From Streptomyces olivoverticillatus (GTDB taxonomy: Bacteria; Actinomycetota; Actinomycetes; Streptomycetales; Streptomycetaceae), in the NCBI RefSeq assembly GCF_014203555.1, contig NZ_JACHJH010000001.1, positions 357,973 through 421,972 on the forward strand: a stretch of 64,000 bases of DNA, in the 5' to 3' direction. A program made the position numbers and the translations under genes. Below the pieces are notes generated by a model that did not search any database, had not been told where the DNA came from, and saw only the letters and a list, made by a program, of their open reading frames with translations. Shown here piece by piece: positions 9,387-18,413 of the stretch (positions are counted from its first letter, which is position 1; each line of letters opens with the position of its first letter).

Positions 9387-12386
9387 TCAGCCGATGTACG
9401 GCTCGAAGTCCCAGTACGGGCGCACCCGGTGGCGGGCCGAGACCGTGTGGGGGTGCTGGGCGCCCAGGGTGCGGGTGAAGCGCTGGAGGGCGTCCTCCTC
9501 GACCTTGCCCGCCTCCTCGTGCTCGCGCAGGCCCCGTAGGTCCATGGCCAGGGCCACCTCGCAGGACAGGGTGAACGGGTGGTCCTCGCCCAGCGCGCGC
9601 CGGGCCCGGCGCAGGGTGCCGCGGCTGAGCTCCTGGGCGCTGTCGAGGCGGCCGGCGAAGTTGCGGCCGGCCGCGGCGTTGAGGGCGCAGCCCAGCACCC
9701 AGGGGTGGTCCTCGCCGAGGGTGGCGGACAGGCCGGCGTAAGCGGCCTCGAACATGGTGAGGGCCTCGGCCCGCTCCCCGGCGGCCTGCAGGACCAGGCC
9801 GGTGTTGGAGAGCATGCCGGTGCTGATGGGGTGTGCGGGGCCGAGGAGTTCGCGGAAGGCGCTCTCGCCCTCGGCGATGAGGTCCTTGGCGTGGTCGAGG
9901 TCGCCGTGTTCGCGGGCGAAGTTGCCGTAGTCGACGACGAGGCCGACGGTGGCGTAGTGCTTGCGGCCGTGGACCTGTTCCATCTGTTCCAGCAGGCTGG
10001 CCATCATCTCGCCCATGTTCTGCAGGACGCCGGCCCGGCGCTCGCACAGAGCGAGGTTGTGCCGGGCGCGCAGGGTCTGCGGGTGCTGGGGGCCGAGGAC
10101 CTGGATGTGCAGCCGCATGCCGAGCTCCTGGCGGGCCAGCGCGTCGCGGTAGCGGCCCATCAGGCGCAGGTCGCGGGCGCAGGCGATGCCGGAGACGAGG
10201 GTGGCCGCGTGCCGGGCGCGCAGCTGCGTCTCGCGTTTGCGCAGGGTTTCGAGGTCGATGTCGTAGGCCTCGGCGTAGCGGCCGAGCAGCCGCAGGCTCA
10301 CACCCAGGTTGTGCTGGGCGAGGAGGGTGGCGTAGTCGTCGGGGCCGAGGAGTTCGAGGGCGGACTCCAGGACCTCGCGCTGGATCTGGAGGGCTTCGGA
10401 GTACTGGCCGAGGTAGCGCAGGTCGGCGGCGAGGCAGCTGGTGGCAGTCATCAGGGCGGTGCCGTCGACGCCGGAGGCGGTGCGCAGCCGTTCGAGGAGC
10501 TCGCGGTCGAGTTCGTAGGCGGGGCGGAAGTGGCCGTAGGAGCGCAGGATGTTGCCCTGCTGGTTGGCGAGGTCGAGCATCCGCGGGTGCTCGGGCGGGA
10601 ACATCTCCGACCAGTGCTCGCGGACCTGTTCGGCGAGCTCCACGCCGACGCGGAACTCTCCGCTGCGGTGGCAGTAGCGCAGCAGGTTGAGCACGGTCTC
10701 CTGGACCCGAGCGTCGCTGCTGACGAGGGCGCCGGAGGGCTCCAGGTGGGGCAGCAGCTCGGCGTAGCGGGGCCACAGGCGGCTGTCCTGGGGGTTGCCG
10801 GGGTCGGCGGCGGCGAGCATGCGGCGCACCACGCGGCGGTGCAGCTTGCGCTCCTCGGCCGAGGTGAGGCGGCCGACGATGTCATGGACGATCCGGTGCA
10901 TGTGCACGGATTCCTGCTCGGGGCCGGGGTCGTCGCCGGTGACAGTGGTGCGGGAGTCGCGGGTGAAGACGGAGTAGTTGACGAGGGTGTCCAGGGCCCT
11001 GGTCCAGCTGGGCAGGTCGGTGGCGAGCCAGGTGAGGCTCTCAGGCAGGTCGGCGGCGGGCAGGTGGCGGACGAGGCCGATGGGGATCCGGCCGGGGGCG
11101 AAGGAGGCGCACAGGGACAGCAGCTCCACGGCGTGGGGCTGGGCCTCGCGCAGCCGGTTGATCAGTATCGACCAGGAGGTGAGGGAGGAGCGCGGCACAC
11201 CGTCGAAGTCGCCCTGGTCCGCGAGGCCGGACAGCTCTCCGTCGCGCACCATGCGCAGGTATTCGGCGACGTCCATGTCGGACTCGCCGAGCCAGGCGGC
11301 GGCCTGGACGAGCGCGAGGGGGATGTCGCCGAGCTCGGCGGCCACCTCGTCGGCCTGCTCGGCGGTGATGCGGGGCGCACGGCGCATCAGGTAGCTGGTG
11401 CTCTCCCCGCGGTCGAAGCCGGGGACTTCGAGCAAGGTGATGCCGCACTCGCTCCAGCTGCGGTTGCGGGAGGTGATCAGTACGTGTCCGGGGCCTTCGG
11501 GCAGCAGGTCGACGCCGCCCTCGATGTCGTCCCAGCCGTCGAAGATGAGCAGCCAGCGGGCGTACGGATCACCGCGGCGCAGCGCCTCCTGGACGGCACG
11601 GATGCGCTCGCCGGGCTCGGAGCCGCTGGGCAGGCCGAGCTCGGGGGCGAGCTCGCCCAGGCGTTCGCGCTGGGTGCCGCGGGTGTCGGAGTTGACCCAC
11701 CAGATGACGTCGTAGTCGGAGCTGAACCGGTGGGCGTATTCGGCGGCGAGCTGGGTCTTGCCGATGCCGGACATGCCCAGGAGGGCGACGACGGCGGTGC
11801 CCTGGGTGGCGTCCGTGAGGTGTTCCTGGAGGCGGTTGAGGAGGTCGTCGCGGCCGGTGAAGCGGACGTTGCGGCGGGGGACCTCGCCCCAGACGGCCGG
11901 GGGGTCGTTGGGGTAGCGGGAGCCGGGGCCGGCGGGCAGCGTGCGCCGGGCGGGCCCGGTGGGCAGTTCGAGGCGGGTGAGCAGGCGGCGCTCGGCCTCC
12001 TGGGCGCCGATGCCCCACAGGTCGACCGGCTTGAGGACGACGGTGGCGGGCAGCAGGGCGCGGTTGGTGAGGTTGACGGCCGCGAACCGGTCGGCGTTGG
12101 CGGCGACGATGCCGCGCAGGGCCTCGCTCCACTCCCCCTCGCGGCGGGGCCCGAGCTGGAAGAACCAGTCGCTGAGGACGAGCAGGAGGCGTCCGGGGGC
12201 CAGCAGCAGATCGCCGATGGCCGTCTCCAGGGGGACCTCGCGCGGTGGGTCCCAGCGGTGCAGGTGGACGCTCTGGCCGTGGCTCTCCAGGCGGTGGGCG
12301 ATCCAGGTGGCCCACGGCCGGTGGAATCCGGCGAAGACGACGACGAAGTGCCGGCTGTCCCCGGCCGATGGGCGCTGCGTGGCCAT
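9387..12386 (-). CDS. TIR-NB-ARC-TPR protein, FxsT type
   Basis: About 999 residues with NLR-like architecture. An N-terminal TIR-like domain (about 12-125) begins HFVVVFAGFHRPWATWIAHR; Glu88 in GEWSEALR is in the position of the TIR catalytic glutamate. An NB-ARC STAND ATPase follows: Walker A GMSGIGKT at 204-211, Walker B LLIFDGWDD, RNBS-like VLITSRNRSW and GDIPLALVQAA. The C-terminal half is a tetratricopeptide array (about 540-970) with repeated LGPDD/LGPQH units. This matches the TPR protein of FxSxx-COOH RiPP systems. ATG at 12386 has AGGGAGA seven bases upstream, better than a GTG at 12392. It is last in the island, 60 bases after the HExxH gene. It probably senses through TPRs and signals through TIR; the trigger is unknown. 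Confidence 0.86.
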   Translation of the reverse strand: MATQRPSAGDSRHFVVVFAGFHRPWATWIAHRLESHGQSVHLHRWDPPREVPLETAIGDLLLAPGRLLLVLSDWFFQLGPRREGEWSEALRGIVAANADRFAAVNLTNRALLPATVVLKPVDLWGIGAQEAERRLLTRLELPTGPARRTLPAGPGSRYPNDPPAVWGEVPRRNVRFTGRDDLLNRLQEHLTDATQGTAVVALLGMSGIGKTQLAAEYAHRFSSDYDVIWWVNSDTRGTQRERLGELAPELGLPSGSEPGERIRAVQEALRRGDPYARWLLIFDGWDDIEGGVDLLPEGPGHVLITSRNRSWSECGITLLEVPGFDRGESTSYLMRRAPRITAEQADEVAAELGDIPLALVQAAAWLGESDMDVAEYLRMVRDGELSGLADQGDFDGVPRSSLTSWSILINRLREAQPHAVELLSLCASFAPGRIPIGLVRHLPAADLPESLTWLATDLPSWTRALDTLVNYSVFTRDSRTTVTGDDPGPEQESVHMHRIVHDIVGRLTSAEERKLHRRVVRRMLAAADPGNPQDSRLWPRYAELLPHLEPSGALVSSDARVQETVLNLLRYCHRSGEFRVGVELAEQVREHWSEMFPPEHPRMLDLANQQGNILRSYGHFRPAYELDRELLERLRTASGVDGTALMTATSCLAADLRYLGQYSEALQIQREVLESALELLGPDDYATLLAQHNLGVSLRLLGRYAEAYDIDLETLRKRETQLRARHAATLVSGIACARDLRLMGRYRDALARQELGMRLHIQVLGPQHPQTLRARHNLALCERRAGVLQNMGEMMASLLEQMEQVHGRKHYATVGLVVDYGNFAREHGDLDHAKDLIAEGESAFRELLGPAHPISTGMLSNTGLVLQAAGERAEALTMFEAAYAGLSATLGEDHPWVLGCALNAAAGRNFAGRLDSAQELSRGTLRRARRALGEDHPFTLSCEVALAMDLRGLREHEEAGKVEEDALQRFTRTLGAQHPHTVSARHRVRPYWDFEPYIG

Positions 12387-12446
12387 GCGCACGTCTCCCT
12401 TGTCCCTCGTACCCGCGTCGGCCGGGAGGGCCGACGGGCCGCAAGA

Positions 12447-13760
12447 TTACCGTACGTCACCAGGCGGTGACGCACCGCCGATCACCGTCGGCAGCCCGCC
12501 TGCCCGCCCCAGAGCGGCGAGGTGCCGTTCCATGCCTACCGCGAACTCCCTGCCTGCGGGAGTCAGTTCACTGGATTCAAGCAGGATGGGCAGCGCCTCC
12601 GCGACCTGTCGGCGGTATGAGTCACGGCGCGTCACGGCACCGCGCCGTGCGGTGGGCGTGAGCGCCCGCAGCCGCGCCGTGCGAGCCCAGAAGTCGGCCA
12701 GGGCCAGGTGGGCGTAGGTGCCCTGGACGACGCCCGCGAAGGGCCGGGGATCGGCTCGCCAGGCCACCCGGTAGGCCGCCTCCGGCCCGGCTTCGAACAG
12801 CGGGACTAGGTCGTGCAGCACGGACAGCTTGCTGTGCTGGGTTTCATGGACGAGGACGTCGGCGAGGTCGGCGGCGGTTCCCGGCAGGGTGGCGAGCACC
12901 GCGCCGGGCGCGGCCCGGAAGGTGGCGCTCATGGCGGTGGCGGGGCCGCCGCCGGCATCCGCGCCGGCGAGCGGGACGAGGGAGCGCAGCAGGGCGGTGG
13001 TCTCGGCGGCGCGCTCGGGGTCGGCCGTTCTCAGCAGGCTCAGAGCGGCGCGCCAGCGGGGCAGCCAGGGGTCGTCGGCGGTCTCGGACCTGGCGGCGGC
13101 GGGCACCGAACGGCGGCCCACGCCCTCGGCCGGGGCGCGGTAGGGGTCGAGGTCGTCGAGGCAGGCGGCGCTGCCGGGCAGCCTGTGCAGGCCCCGCCAG
13201 CCGGGGCCGGTGCCCCGGATGCGGCCGCCGGCTCGTCGCAGCAGGGGCCCGGTGCCGCGCCCGTCGGCGGTCAGCCGGGCGGTGTGGCCCCGCGCGGTGA
13301 TCCGGAAGGCGTCGGCGCAGCCGGTCGCGAGCCCGATGCCGGGGAGCGCGAGGGCGCCGCCGGGTGCGGCCAGGCGGAGCGTGAAGTCCTCGCCCGCGCG
13401 CAGGGCGGCGGCCGCGGCGAGGGTGCCGAAGTGGCCGAGAAGGCGGCCGAGGGCCTCGCCGTCGGGGGCGGCCAGGGCGCGGGCGAGCCAGTGCCCGACG
13501 GACGGGTAGCCCAAGGTCTCGCGGACCGGGCCGGGGTGGCGGGCCTCGGTGCGCTCCAGCAGCCGCCAGTGGCTCTCGAAGCGCTCCCGGGTGCCGGGGC
13601 CGACGGCGGCGGGCTGCCGCTCCAGGCGGGTCAGCAGGGCCTTGAGCAGCACCAGGCGGCGGCTGTGGGCGGCGTCCAGCAGCAGGGTGCGGTCGCCGGG
13701 GGCGGACCGGGTCCGCGCCAGGCGCGCCAGGGCCGCGGGGCCCGGGCGCTCCGCGGTCAT
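12447..13760 (-). CDS. HExxH-motif peptide-modifying protein (putative peptide beta-hydroxylase)
   Basis: A 437-residue protein of the HExxH family found beside FxSxx-COOH-type peptides. Metal-binding HETQH lies at 305-309 in DVLVHETQHSKLSVLHDL; His316 may complete the metal site. Members have been described as alpha-ketoglutarate-dependent peptide beta-hydroxylases rather than proteases; I infer the same here from family and context. In many actinobacteria this domain is fused to the radical SAM enzyme FxsB; here it stands alone and no radical SAM gene is in the island. ATG at 13760 has a strong GGAGGGAGGG site. It lies 26 bases after the small peptide gene, so that peptide is the likely substrate. 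Confidence 0.82.
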   Translation of the reverse strand: MTAERPGPAALARLARTRSAPGDRTLLLDAAHSRRLVLLKALLTRLERQPAAVGPGTRERFESHWRLLERTEARHPGPVRETLGYPSVGHWLARALAAPDGEALGRLLGHFGTLAAAAALRAGEDFTLRLAAPGGALALPGIGLATGCADAFRITARGHTARLTADGRGTGPLLRRAGGRIRGTGPGWRGLHRLPGSAACLDDLDPYRAPAEGVGRRSVPAAARSETADDPWLPRWRAALSLLRTADPERAAETTALLRSLVPLAGADAGGGPATAMSATFRAAPGAVLATLPGTAADLADVLVHETQHSKLSVLHDLVPLFEAGPEAAYRVAWRADPRPFAGVVQGTYAHLALADFWARTARLRALTPTARRGAVTRRDSYRRQVAEALPILLESSELTPAGREFAVGMERHLAALGRAGGLPTVIGGASPPGDVR

Positions 13761-13786
13761 GCCGTCCCTCCCTCCGGCGCGCGGCA

Positions 13787-14059
13787 CTAGTTGTCCGGAT
13801 CCCGCCGGGTGACGGCCGGGTCGGCTTCGCGCAGGGCGCCGGCCTCGCCGCCGCCCGAGTACCAGATGTCGGCGAGCGAGGCGGTGTTCAGCAGGGCGCC
13901 TTCGACCGCGGCCGCCAGGGCCGGGTCCTGGGTGGCGCGCAGGGTCCGCAGGTCCGTAGAGCCGAGGTCGGGCAGTGGTGGCGTGGCCGCCGCGCGGCCG
14001 GATTCCTCCGCCGGGTCGGCGTGGTGACCGGCCGGAGCGGTGTTCGTGTGCTTGAGCAC
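13787..14059 (-). CDS. FxsA-like small peptide, putative RiPP precursor
   Basis: A 90-residue protein started by GTG with GGAGGAG upstream. Residues 29-42 (LPDLGSTDLRTLRA) resemble the conserved leader of FxSxx-COOH precursor peptides, and helix-forming DPALAAAVEGALL follows. The tail differs from the family: instead of ending FxSxx it has SLADIWYSGGGEAG (61-74) and continues 16 more residues to DPDN. Trp66-Tyr67-Ser68 fits the aromatic-X-X pattern that cyclophane-forming enzymes crosslink, or residues near it could be hydroxylated. No Cys, so a lanthipeptide or sactipeptide is excluded. It sits between the vWA gene and the HExxH gene on the same strand. Precursor status is inferred, not shown. 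Confidence 0.7.
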   Translation of the reverse strand: MLKHTNTAPAGHHADPAEESGRAAATPPLPDLGSTDLRTLRATQDPALAAAVEGALLNTASLADIWYSGGGEAGALREADPAVTRRDPDN

Positions 14060-14164
14060 CCTCTTCTCCTCCCTGCCGCGCAGCCTTCCGCCAGGAACGG
14101 CCCGCGCGGCTGCACGGTTCTTCCCAACGCCCGTAAAGCGGAAACACGTTCGGACCGGGTCCGG

Positions 14165-17100
14165 TCATCCGCCGGTAAGGCGTGCGACGCACTGCCGGGT
14201 GGTCTGGACCTCGGCCCAGTCCACTTCGGCCAGCCGGGAGGTCAGCTCCCGCCATTCGCGCTGCGCGTCACGGTAGGCGGCCAGGGCCGCCCGGGGCAGC
14301 CCCATGCGCTCCAGGGCCGCGCCGTAGCGGTGCAGGGCGCGGGCGGCCGTCACCGAGCCCGGTCCGTCCTCGCCGGGCACGCGCCGGGCCTCCTTGGCCG
14401 CGGTGTCGAAGGCCGCCGCCGCGTCGGCCACCGGCACCGTGCCCGCCCGCTCGGCCAGCGCCAGCCGGGCGGTGCCCAGCTCCAGCCATGCCTCGGCCCG
14501 CAGGGCACCGTCCGGGGCGCGGCGGGCCGCCTGTTCCAGCAGGTGGCAGCTTTCGTAGAGGTCGGGCAGGAAGCCCTGCCTGCCGAACCGCAGCACCAGG
14601 GCGCGGCCCAGCAGGAGTTGGGTGCGCGAACGCAGCGGCGACTTCGACGGGCTGACCGCGAAGGCCTCGCGCAGCACGCCCTCCGCGCGGGCGATCCGCT
14701 CCGGGCGCGGGGCCGTTTCGGGGCGGGTGGTGTCCGCGGCGCGCCGCAGCAGCGACTCGCCCCACTCCACGAGCAGTTCGCAGCGCCGGACGCTGTGCGG
14801 TCCGGTGAGGGAGACGGCCGCGGCGTACGCCTCGTCGGCCTCGGGCCATGCGGCGGCACCGGCGTGGGCGCGGGCCTGCTCGGTGCGGCAGCGCAGCCGC
14901 TGGGCGTCGTCGGCGGCCGCCTCCTCGGCGCGGGCCAGCACGCCGAGGACGTCGGGGGCGGGCGCGGCGGACAGGCGCAGGGCCCGGGCGAGGTCGAGGA
15001 GGGCGGCGCAGCGCTGCACGGCGGGGGCGTCGGCCTCCTCCAGGATCCGGCAGGCGGCGGTGAACTCGGCGGCCGCCTCGGTGGCGTACGGGTCCACGCC
15101 GTACGGATCCGTGGGGTACGGACGGCCGCCGGGGACCCCGCGGGCCAGGGCGAGGAGCACCCGGCCCAGCCGCAGGTGGCGCACGGCCGTGCCGGCGGGC
15201 AGGGTGCGCAGGATGCGCTCGGCGGCCAGCAGGTGGGCGCGGTCGCCGTCGGCGGACCAGCGGGCGTGGTGGACGGCGGCCAGCTCCAGGGCGGCTTCGG
15301 TGTGCCGGTCCGTGCCCGGCTCGGTGTGGTCGTAGGCCTCGCTGAGCAGGGTGACGGCCTCCGTCAGGATGGTGTGCAGCCGGTCGGTGTCGTGGCGTAC
15401 GGACTCGGTCCCGGCCAGCGCGCGCAGCACGCCGCCGAGGACGATGCGGGCGCGTATGTCCTCCGCCGGGTCGTCGGCGTCCAGTGGTCGCCGGGCGGCC
15501 GGTTCGGCGTGGGTGCGGGCCTCGTGCAGCAGCGTGGGGTCGGCCTGGACGTGCCACAGGCGCAGCAGCCGTTCGGCTTCGCCGACGGGGCCGCCGACGG
15601 CGGGCACGGGCTGGTACCAGCGGACCACCCGGGCGGGGACCTTGGCGAAGAGTTCGGGCTCGGCGGCGAGGGCGGCCTCGGGCGGCACGGCCTCCTGGGC
15701 GGCGGGCCGGCCGGAGAGCTGGGCGGCGGCGAGCGCGGAGAAGTTGCGGGCGCCCTTGCCGAAGTGGCGTTCGACGTAGTCCGAGCAGTGTTTGAGCACG
15801 AGGGCCGCCGCGCTCTGGTCGAGGTCGTGCAGCAGCATCTCGCGGACGCCGTCGGCGAATTCGTAGCGCGGGCCGGTGACGTCGTCCGGGGCCGAGCCGG
15901 CGGGCAGCTCCCACAGCAGGCCGCTGAGCAGCACTTCGGCCAGCTCCATGGGGCCGGTGTCGGGCAGCATGGCCCGCTGCACCACCTGCATCACGGGCAG
16001 CGTCAGCGGCACCGCGGCCAGGTGGACGGCGAGGCGCAGCGCACCCGGCGAGGCGCCGGCCCGGAAGGCCCGCAGCAGTTCGTCGGCGCCGCGGGCGTCC
16101 TGCCCCCCGGGCGCGGGCCCGGTCCGGGCGGGGTGGTCGGGCAGCAGCCATCCGGCGGCACCGTGCACGACGGTGCGCCCGGGGCCGGACAGCAGCCGGG
16201 CCCAGGTGCCGAGCGCCTCGCCGGTGGGCAGCAGCAGCGGTACGGGCAGGGCGCCGGGGCCGGGCGGCGGGCCGTAGCCGTCGGGGTCGAAGCGCAGCTT
16301 GCCGCCGGTGGCGGGGTCGCGGGTGAGGAGACCCGCCTCGGCAGGCAGCGCGGTGCGCGGCCACAGCCGGGGCGGCAGGGGCTGGACGATGGCCAGCGGC
16401 GAGGTCAGCGCCCAGTGGTGCAGCAGGCGTTGGGCGCGCCCCTCCTGCCACAGGGGGCCCACGCAGTCGCTGATGACCAGGGTGAGGCGGCTGCCGGTGG
16501 GGTCGCGGAACTGGTCGGCGGGGCGCGGCCGGTGGTGGGCGGCGGTGCCGGGCGCGGCGGTGGTGCCGATCAGGGGCGTGCCGTCGGCGTCGCGGTGCAG
16601 ATAGCGCACGCGGACGTCGCGGAAGACACCCAACTGGGCGCAGGTCTGGCGCAGTTCCTCCAGCATCCGCTCCCAGACCACCATGGACGGGGAGGTGTCC
16701 ATCAGCAGCTGCATGGAGGCGGCGCGCCGTTCGCCGGGCCGGTAGACGGGGTCCAGGACACCGGTGCGGGCGCCGTCCTCGGCGGTGGCGTTCTCGTCGA
16801 GGGGGCCGCGCACGGGCGCGGCGAGCGTGCGGTAGCCGCGCAGGGGCCGCAGGGCGCGCTGCAGGCCCAGGAGGCCGGGCAGGGAGGCGGCCATGGGGAC
16901 GCGTATGGGGAAGGTGGCGTCGACGGCCTGCGGGTGGCTGCCTTCCGCGTAGAGCGAGACCGGTCCCGAGGCCTCGGCGCGGCGCGTGCGCCCGCGGGGG
17001 CCCTGGCCCTGGGCCGGGCGCGGGGCGGCGTCCGGCGGCTGCCACGGCGCTTCGTCAGGGGTGGGGTGCGCGGCGGGCCGCCCGGCCTCGGCGGCCGGGT

Positions 17101-17245
17101 GCCGCCCGCCGTCCGGCTGCCCGGCCGCGGTGACCCACTGGGCCAGCCAGACGGCGTCGGCGAGCTCCTCCGCCGTGAGGTCCAGGGCCGCCGTCCGCAG
17201 CCGGGCGACCAGTTGCCCCAGCCGTGGGCCGTGGGGCGCCGTCAT
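14165..17245 (-). CDS. SAV_2336-type vWA protein of a VMAP ternary system
   Basis: A 1026-residue protein. A short N-terminal helical domain of the SAV_2336 type (about 1-45) and a Pro/Ala-rich linker lead into a von Willebrand A domain with MIDAS motif DTSPS (Asp183, Ser185, Ser187) and strand LTLVISDCVGP. The middle part ends with a helical region, and the C-terminal third (about 560-1020) is TPR-like alpha repeats rich in Ala/Glu/Arg. With MoxR, vWA proteins form chaperone or remodelling pairs; with VMAP they form the predicted vWA-MoxR-VMAP conflict systems. ATG at 17245 lies six bases after the MoxR stop, so the two are translationally coupled. Confidence 0.85.
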   Translation of the reverse strand: MTAPHGPRLGQLVARLRTAALDLTAEELADAVWLAQWVTAAGQPDGGRHPAAEAGRPAAHPTPDEAPWQPPDAAPRPAQGQGPRGRTRRAEASGPVSLYAEGSHPQAVDATFPIRVPMAASLPGLLGLQRALRPLRGYRTLAAPVRGPLDENATAEDGARTGVLDPVYRPGERRAASMQLLMDTSPSMVVWERMLEELRQTCAQLGVFRDVRVRYLHRDADGTPLIGTTAAPGTAAHHRPRPADQFRDPTGSRLTLVISDCVGPLWQEGRAQRLLHHWALTSPLAIVQPLPPRLWPRTALPAEAGLLTRDPATGGKLRFDPDGYGPPPGPGALPVPLLLPTGEALGTWARLLSGPGRTVVHGAAGWLLPDHPARTGPAPGGQDARGADELLRAFRAGASPGALRLAVHLAAVPLTLPVMQVVQRAMLPDTGPMELAEVLLSGLLWELPAGSAPDDVTGPRYEFADGVREMLLHDLDQSAAALVLKHCSDYVERHFGKGARNFSALAAAQLSGRPAAQEAVPPEAALAAEPELFAKVPARVVRWYQPVPAVGGPVGEAERLLRLWHVQADPTLLHEARTHAEPAARRPLDADDPAEDIRARIVLGGVLRALAGTESVRHDTDRLHTILTEAVTLLSEAYDHTEPGTDRHTEAALELAAVHHARWSADGDRAHLLAAERILRTLPAGTAVRHLRLGRVLLALARGVPGGRPYPTDPYGVDPYATEAAAEFTAACRILEEADAPAVQRCAALLDLARALRLSAAPAPDVLGVLARAEEAAADDAQRLRCRTEQARAHAGAAAWPEADEAYAAAVSLTGPHSVRRCELLVEWGESLLRRAADTTRPETAPRPERIARAEGVLREAFAVSPSKSPLRSRTQLLLGRALVLRFGRQGFLPDLYESCHLLEQAARRAPDGALRAEAWLELGTARLALAERAGTVPVADAAAAFDTAAKEARRVPGEDGPGSVTAARALHRYGAALERMGLPRAALAAYRDAQREWRELTSRLAEVDWAEVQTTRQCVARLTGG

Positions 17246-17251
17246 CTTTCA

Positions 17252-18256
17252 TCACCTCGGACGGTCCAGTGGTTGCATGAGCATGTCCGCGAGCCGCTCG
17301 CGGGTGACGCGTTCGGTGCGGGGCGCGTGCTGGGTGAGGAAGAGGGCGTTGAGCAGCTGGTCGGCGGCGATGACCTCGCCGGGTTCCCGGTCGAGGAAGC
17401 GCTGGATGAGCGCGTCGCCGTCGGTCACCGCGTCGTCGCCCAGGTGGGCTCTGACCATGGCCGTCAGCTGCTCCTCGCCGGGCGCCTCCAGGTCGAGCTG
17501 GATGCAGCGGCGCAGCAGGGCGGCCGGGAAGTCGCGCTCGCCGTTCGAGGTGAGCACGATCAGCGGGAACGTGGTGCAGCGCACCCGGCCGCCGTGCACG
17601 ACGGCCCGCCCGCCGTCGTCGGTGAGCACCTCCACGTCGGGCTCGCGGTCGGCGATGCGCTCCAGCTCCGGGAGGTGGAACTCCCCTTCCTCCAGGGCGT
17701 TCAGGAGGTCGTTGGGCAGGTCCAGGTCGCTCTTGTCGAGCTCGTCGACGAGCAGCACGCGCGGCTTGGACACCGGCAGCAGGGCGGTGCCGAGCGGCCC
17801 CAGGCGCACGTACGAGCCGATGGAGCGGCGCTCGCCCTCCTCGCCGCCGGCCCGTTCCAGCTGGACGTCCTGCAGGCGGGCTATGGCGTCGTAGTGGTAG
17901 AGCCCGTCGCGCAGGGCGGAGCGGCTGACGATAGGCCAGCGCAGCACCCTGCCCAGGCCCAGTTCGTAGGCGACGGCGTGCGCGAGCGTGGACTTGCCGG
18001 TGCCGGGGTTGCCGGTGACCAGCAGTGGACGGCGCAGGTAGAGGGCGGCGTTGACGGCCTCCACCTCTTCGGGGCGCGGGTGGTGGTTCTCGACCAGGCG
18101 GCGCAGCACTCCGAGCCTGCGGGCGGCACTGGCGTCCGTGTCCGCTCCGGTGTCGGGCCCGGCGGAGGCGAAGTCCCGCCAGGGCGGGGGCGGGGGCAGC
18201 CGCCGGATCCCGTCGTGCGGCAGGCCGGCTCCCCGGTAGATGCGCCAATCGTTCAC
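17252..18256 (-). CDS. MoxR-type AAA+ ATPase
   Basis: A 334-residue AAA+ ATPase of the MoxR group. Walker A TGNPGTGKST (81-90), Walker B VLLVDELDKSD, sensor-1 IVLTSNGERDFP and the Arg finger region LLRRCIQLDLE are intact. MoxR ATPases couple ATP hydrolysis to remodelling of a vWA-bound client; the vWA protein is encoded six bases downstream. In the VMAP ternary system this ATPase is the predicted energy-driven switch. GTG at 18256 is preceded by GAGGAG. The gene is separated from the VMAP gene by 157 bases holding its own candidate promoter. Confidence 0.92.
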   Translation of the reverse strand: MNDWRIYRGAGLPHDGIRRLPPPPPWRDFASAGPDTGADTDASAARRLGVLRRLVENHHPRPEEVEAVNAALYLRRPLLVTGNPGTGKSTLAHAVAYELGLGRVLRWPIVSRSALRDGLYHYDAIARLQDVQLERAGGEEGERRSIGSYVRLGPLGTALLPVSKPRVLLVDELDKSDLDLPNDLLNALEEGEFHLPELERIADREPDVEVLTDDGGRAVVHGGRVRCTTFPLIVLTSNGERDFPAALLRRCIQLDLEAPGEEQLTAMVRAHLGDDAVTDGDALIQRFLDREPGEVIAADQLLNALFLTQHAPRTERVTRERLADMLMQPLDRPR

Positions 18257-18392
18257 ACTGGGCTCCTCGTCGCTGGTGGTGACGTCGGGGCGTGCTGCAC
18301 CCGGGGCCCCGAGGTCCGTGCCGGTACCTGCTTGCCTCCCCGCTCGAAGGTACCGGCCCGAGGTCTGCCTGCCGACCCCTTCTGCCGCCTGC

Positions 18393-18407
18393 TGTCAACT
18401 GTTTGAC
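18393..18407 (-). promoter_or_regulatory. Candidate promoter with inverted repeat upstream of the MoxR gene
   Basis: On the minus strand TTGACA (18393-18398) matches a sigma-70 -35 hexamer. It overlaps the perfect inverted repeat GTCAA-N4-TTGAC (18394-18407). No convincing -10 is seen at the right spacing. It lies about 140 bases before the MoxR start and just past the VMAP stop. Confidence 0.4.
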
Positions 18408-18413
18408 GTGCCG

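Noticed and set aside
14021..18406. 1461-codon open frame on the plus strand opposite the vWA and MoxR genes
   Set aside because: Composition is Gly/Gln/Ala/Arg-rich without domains, while the minus strand encodes complete Walker and MIDAS motifs.
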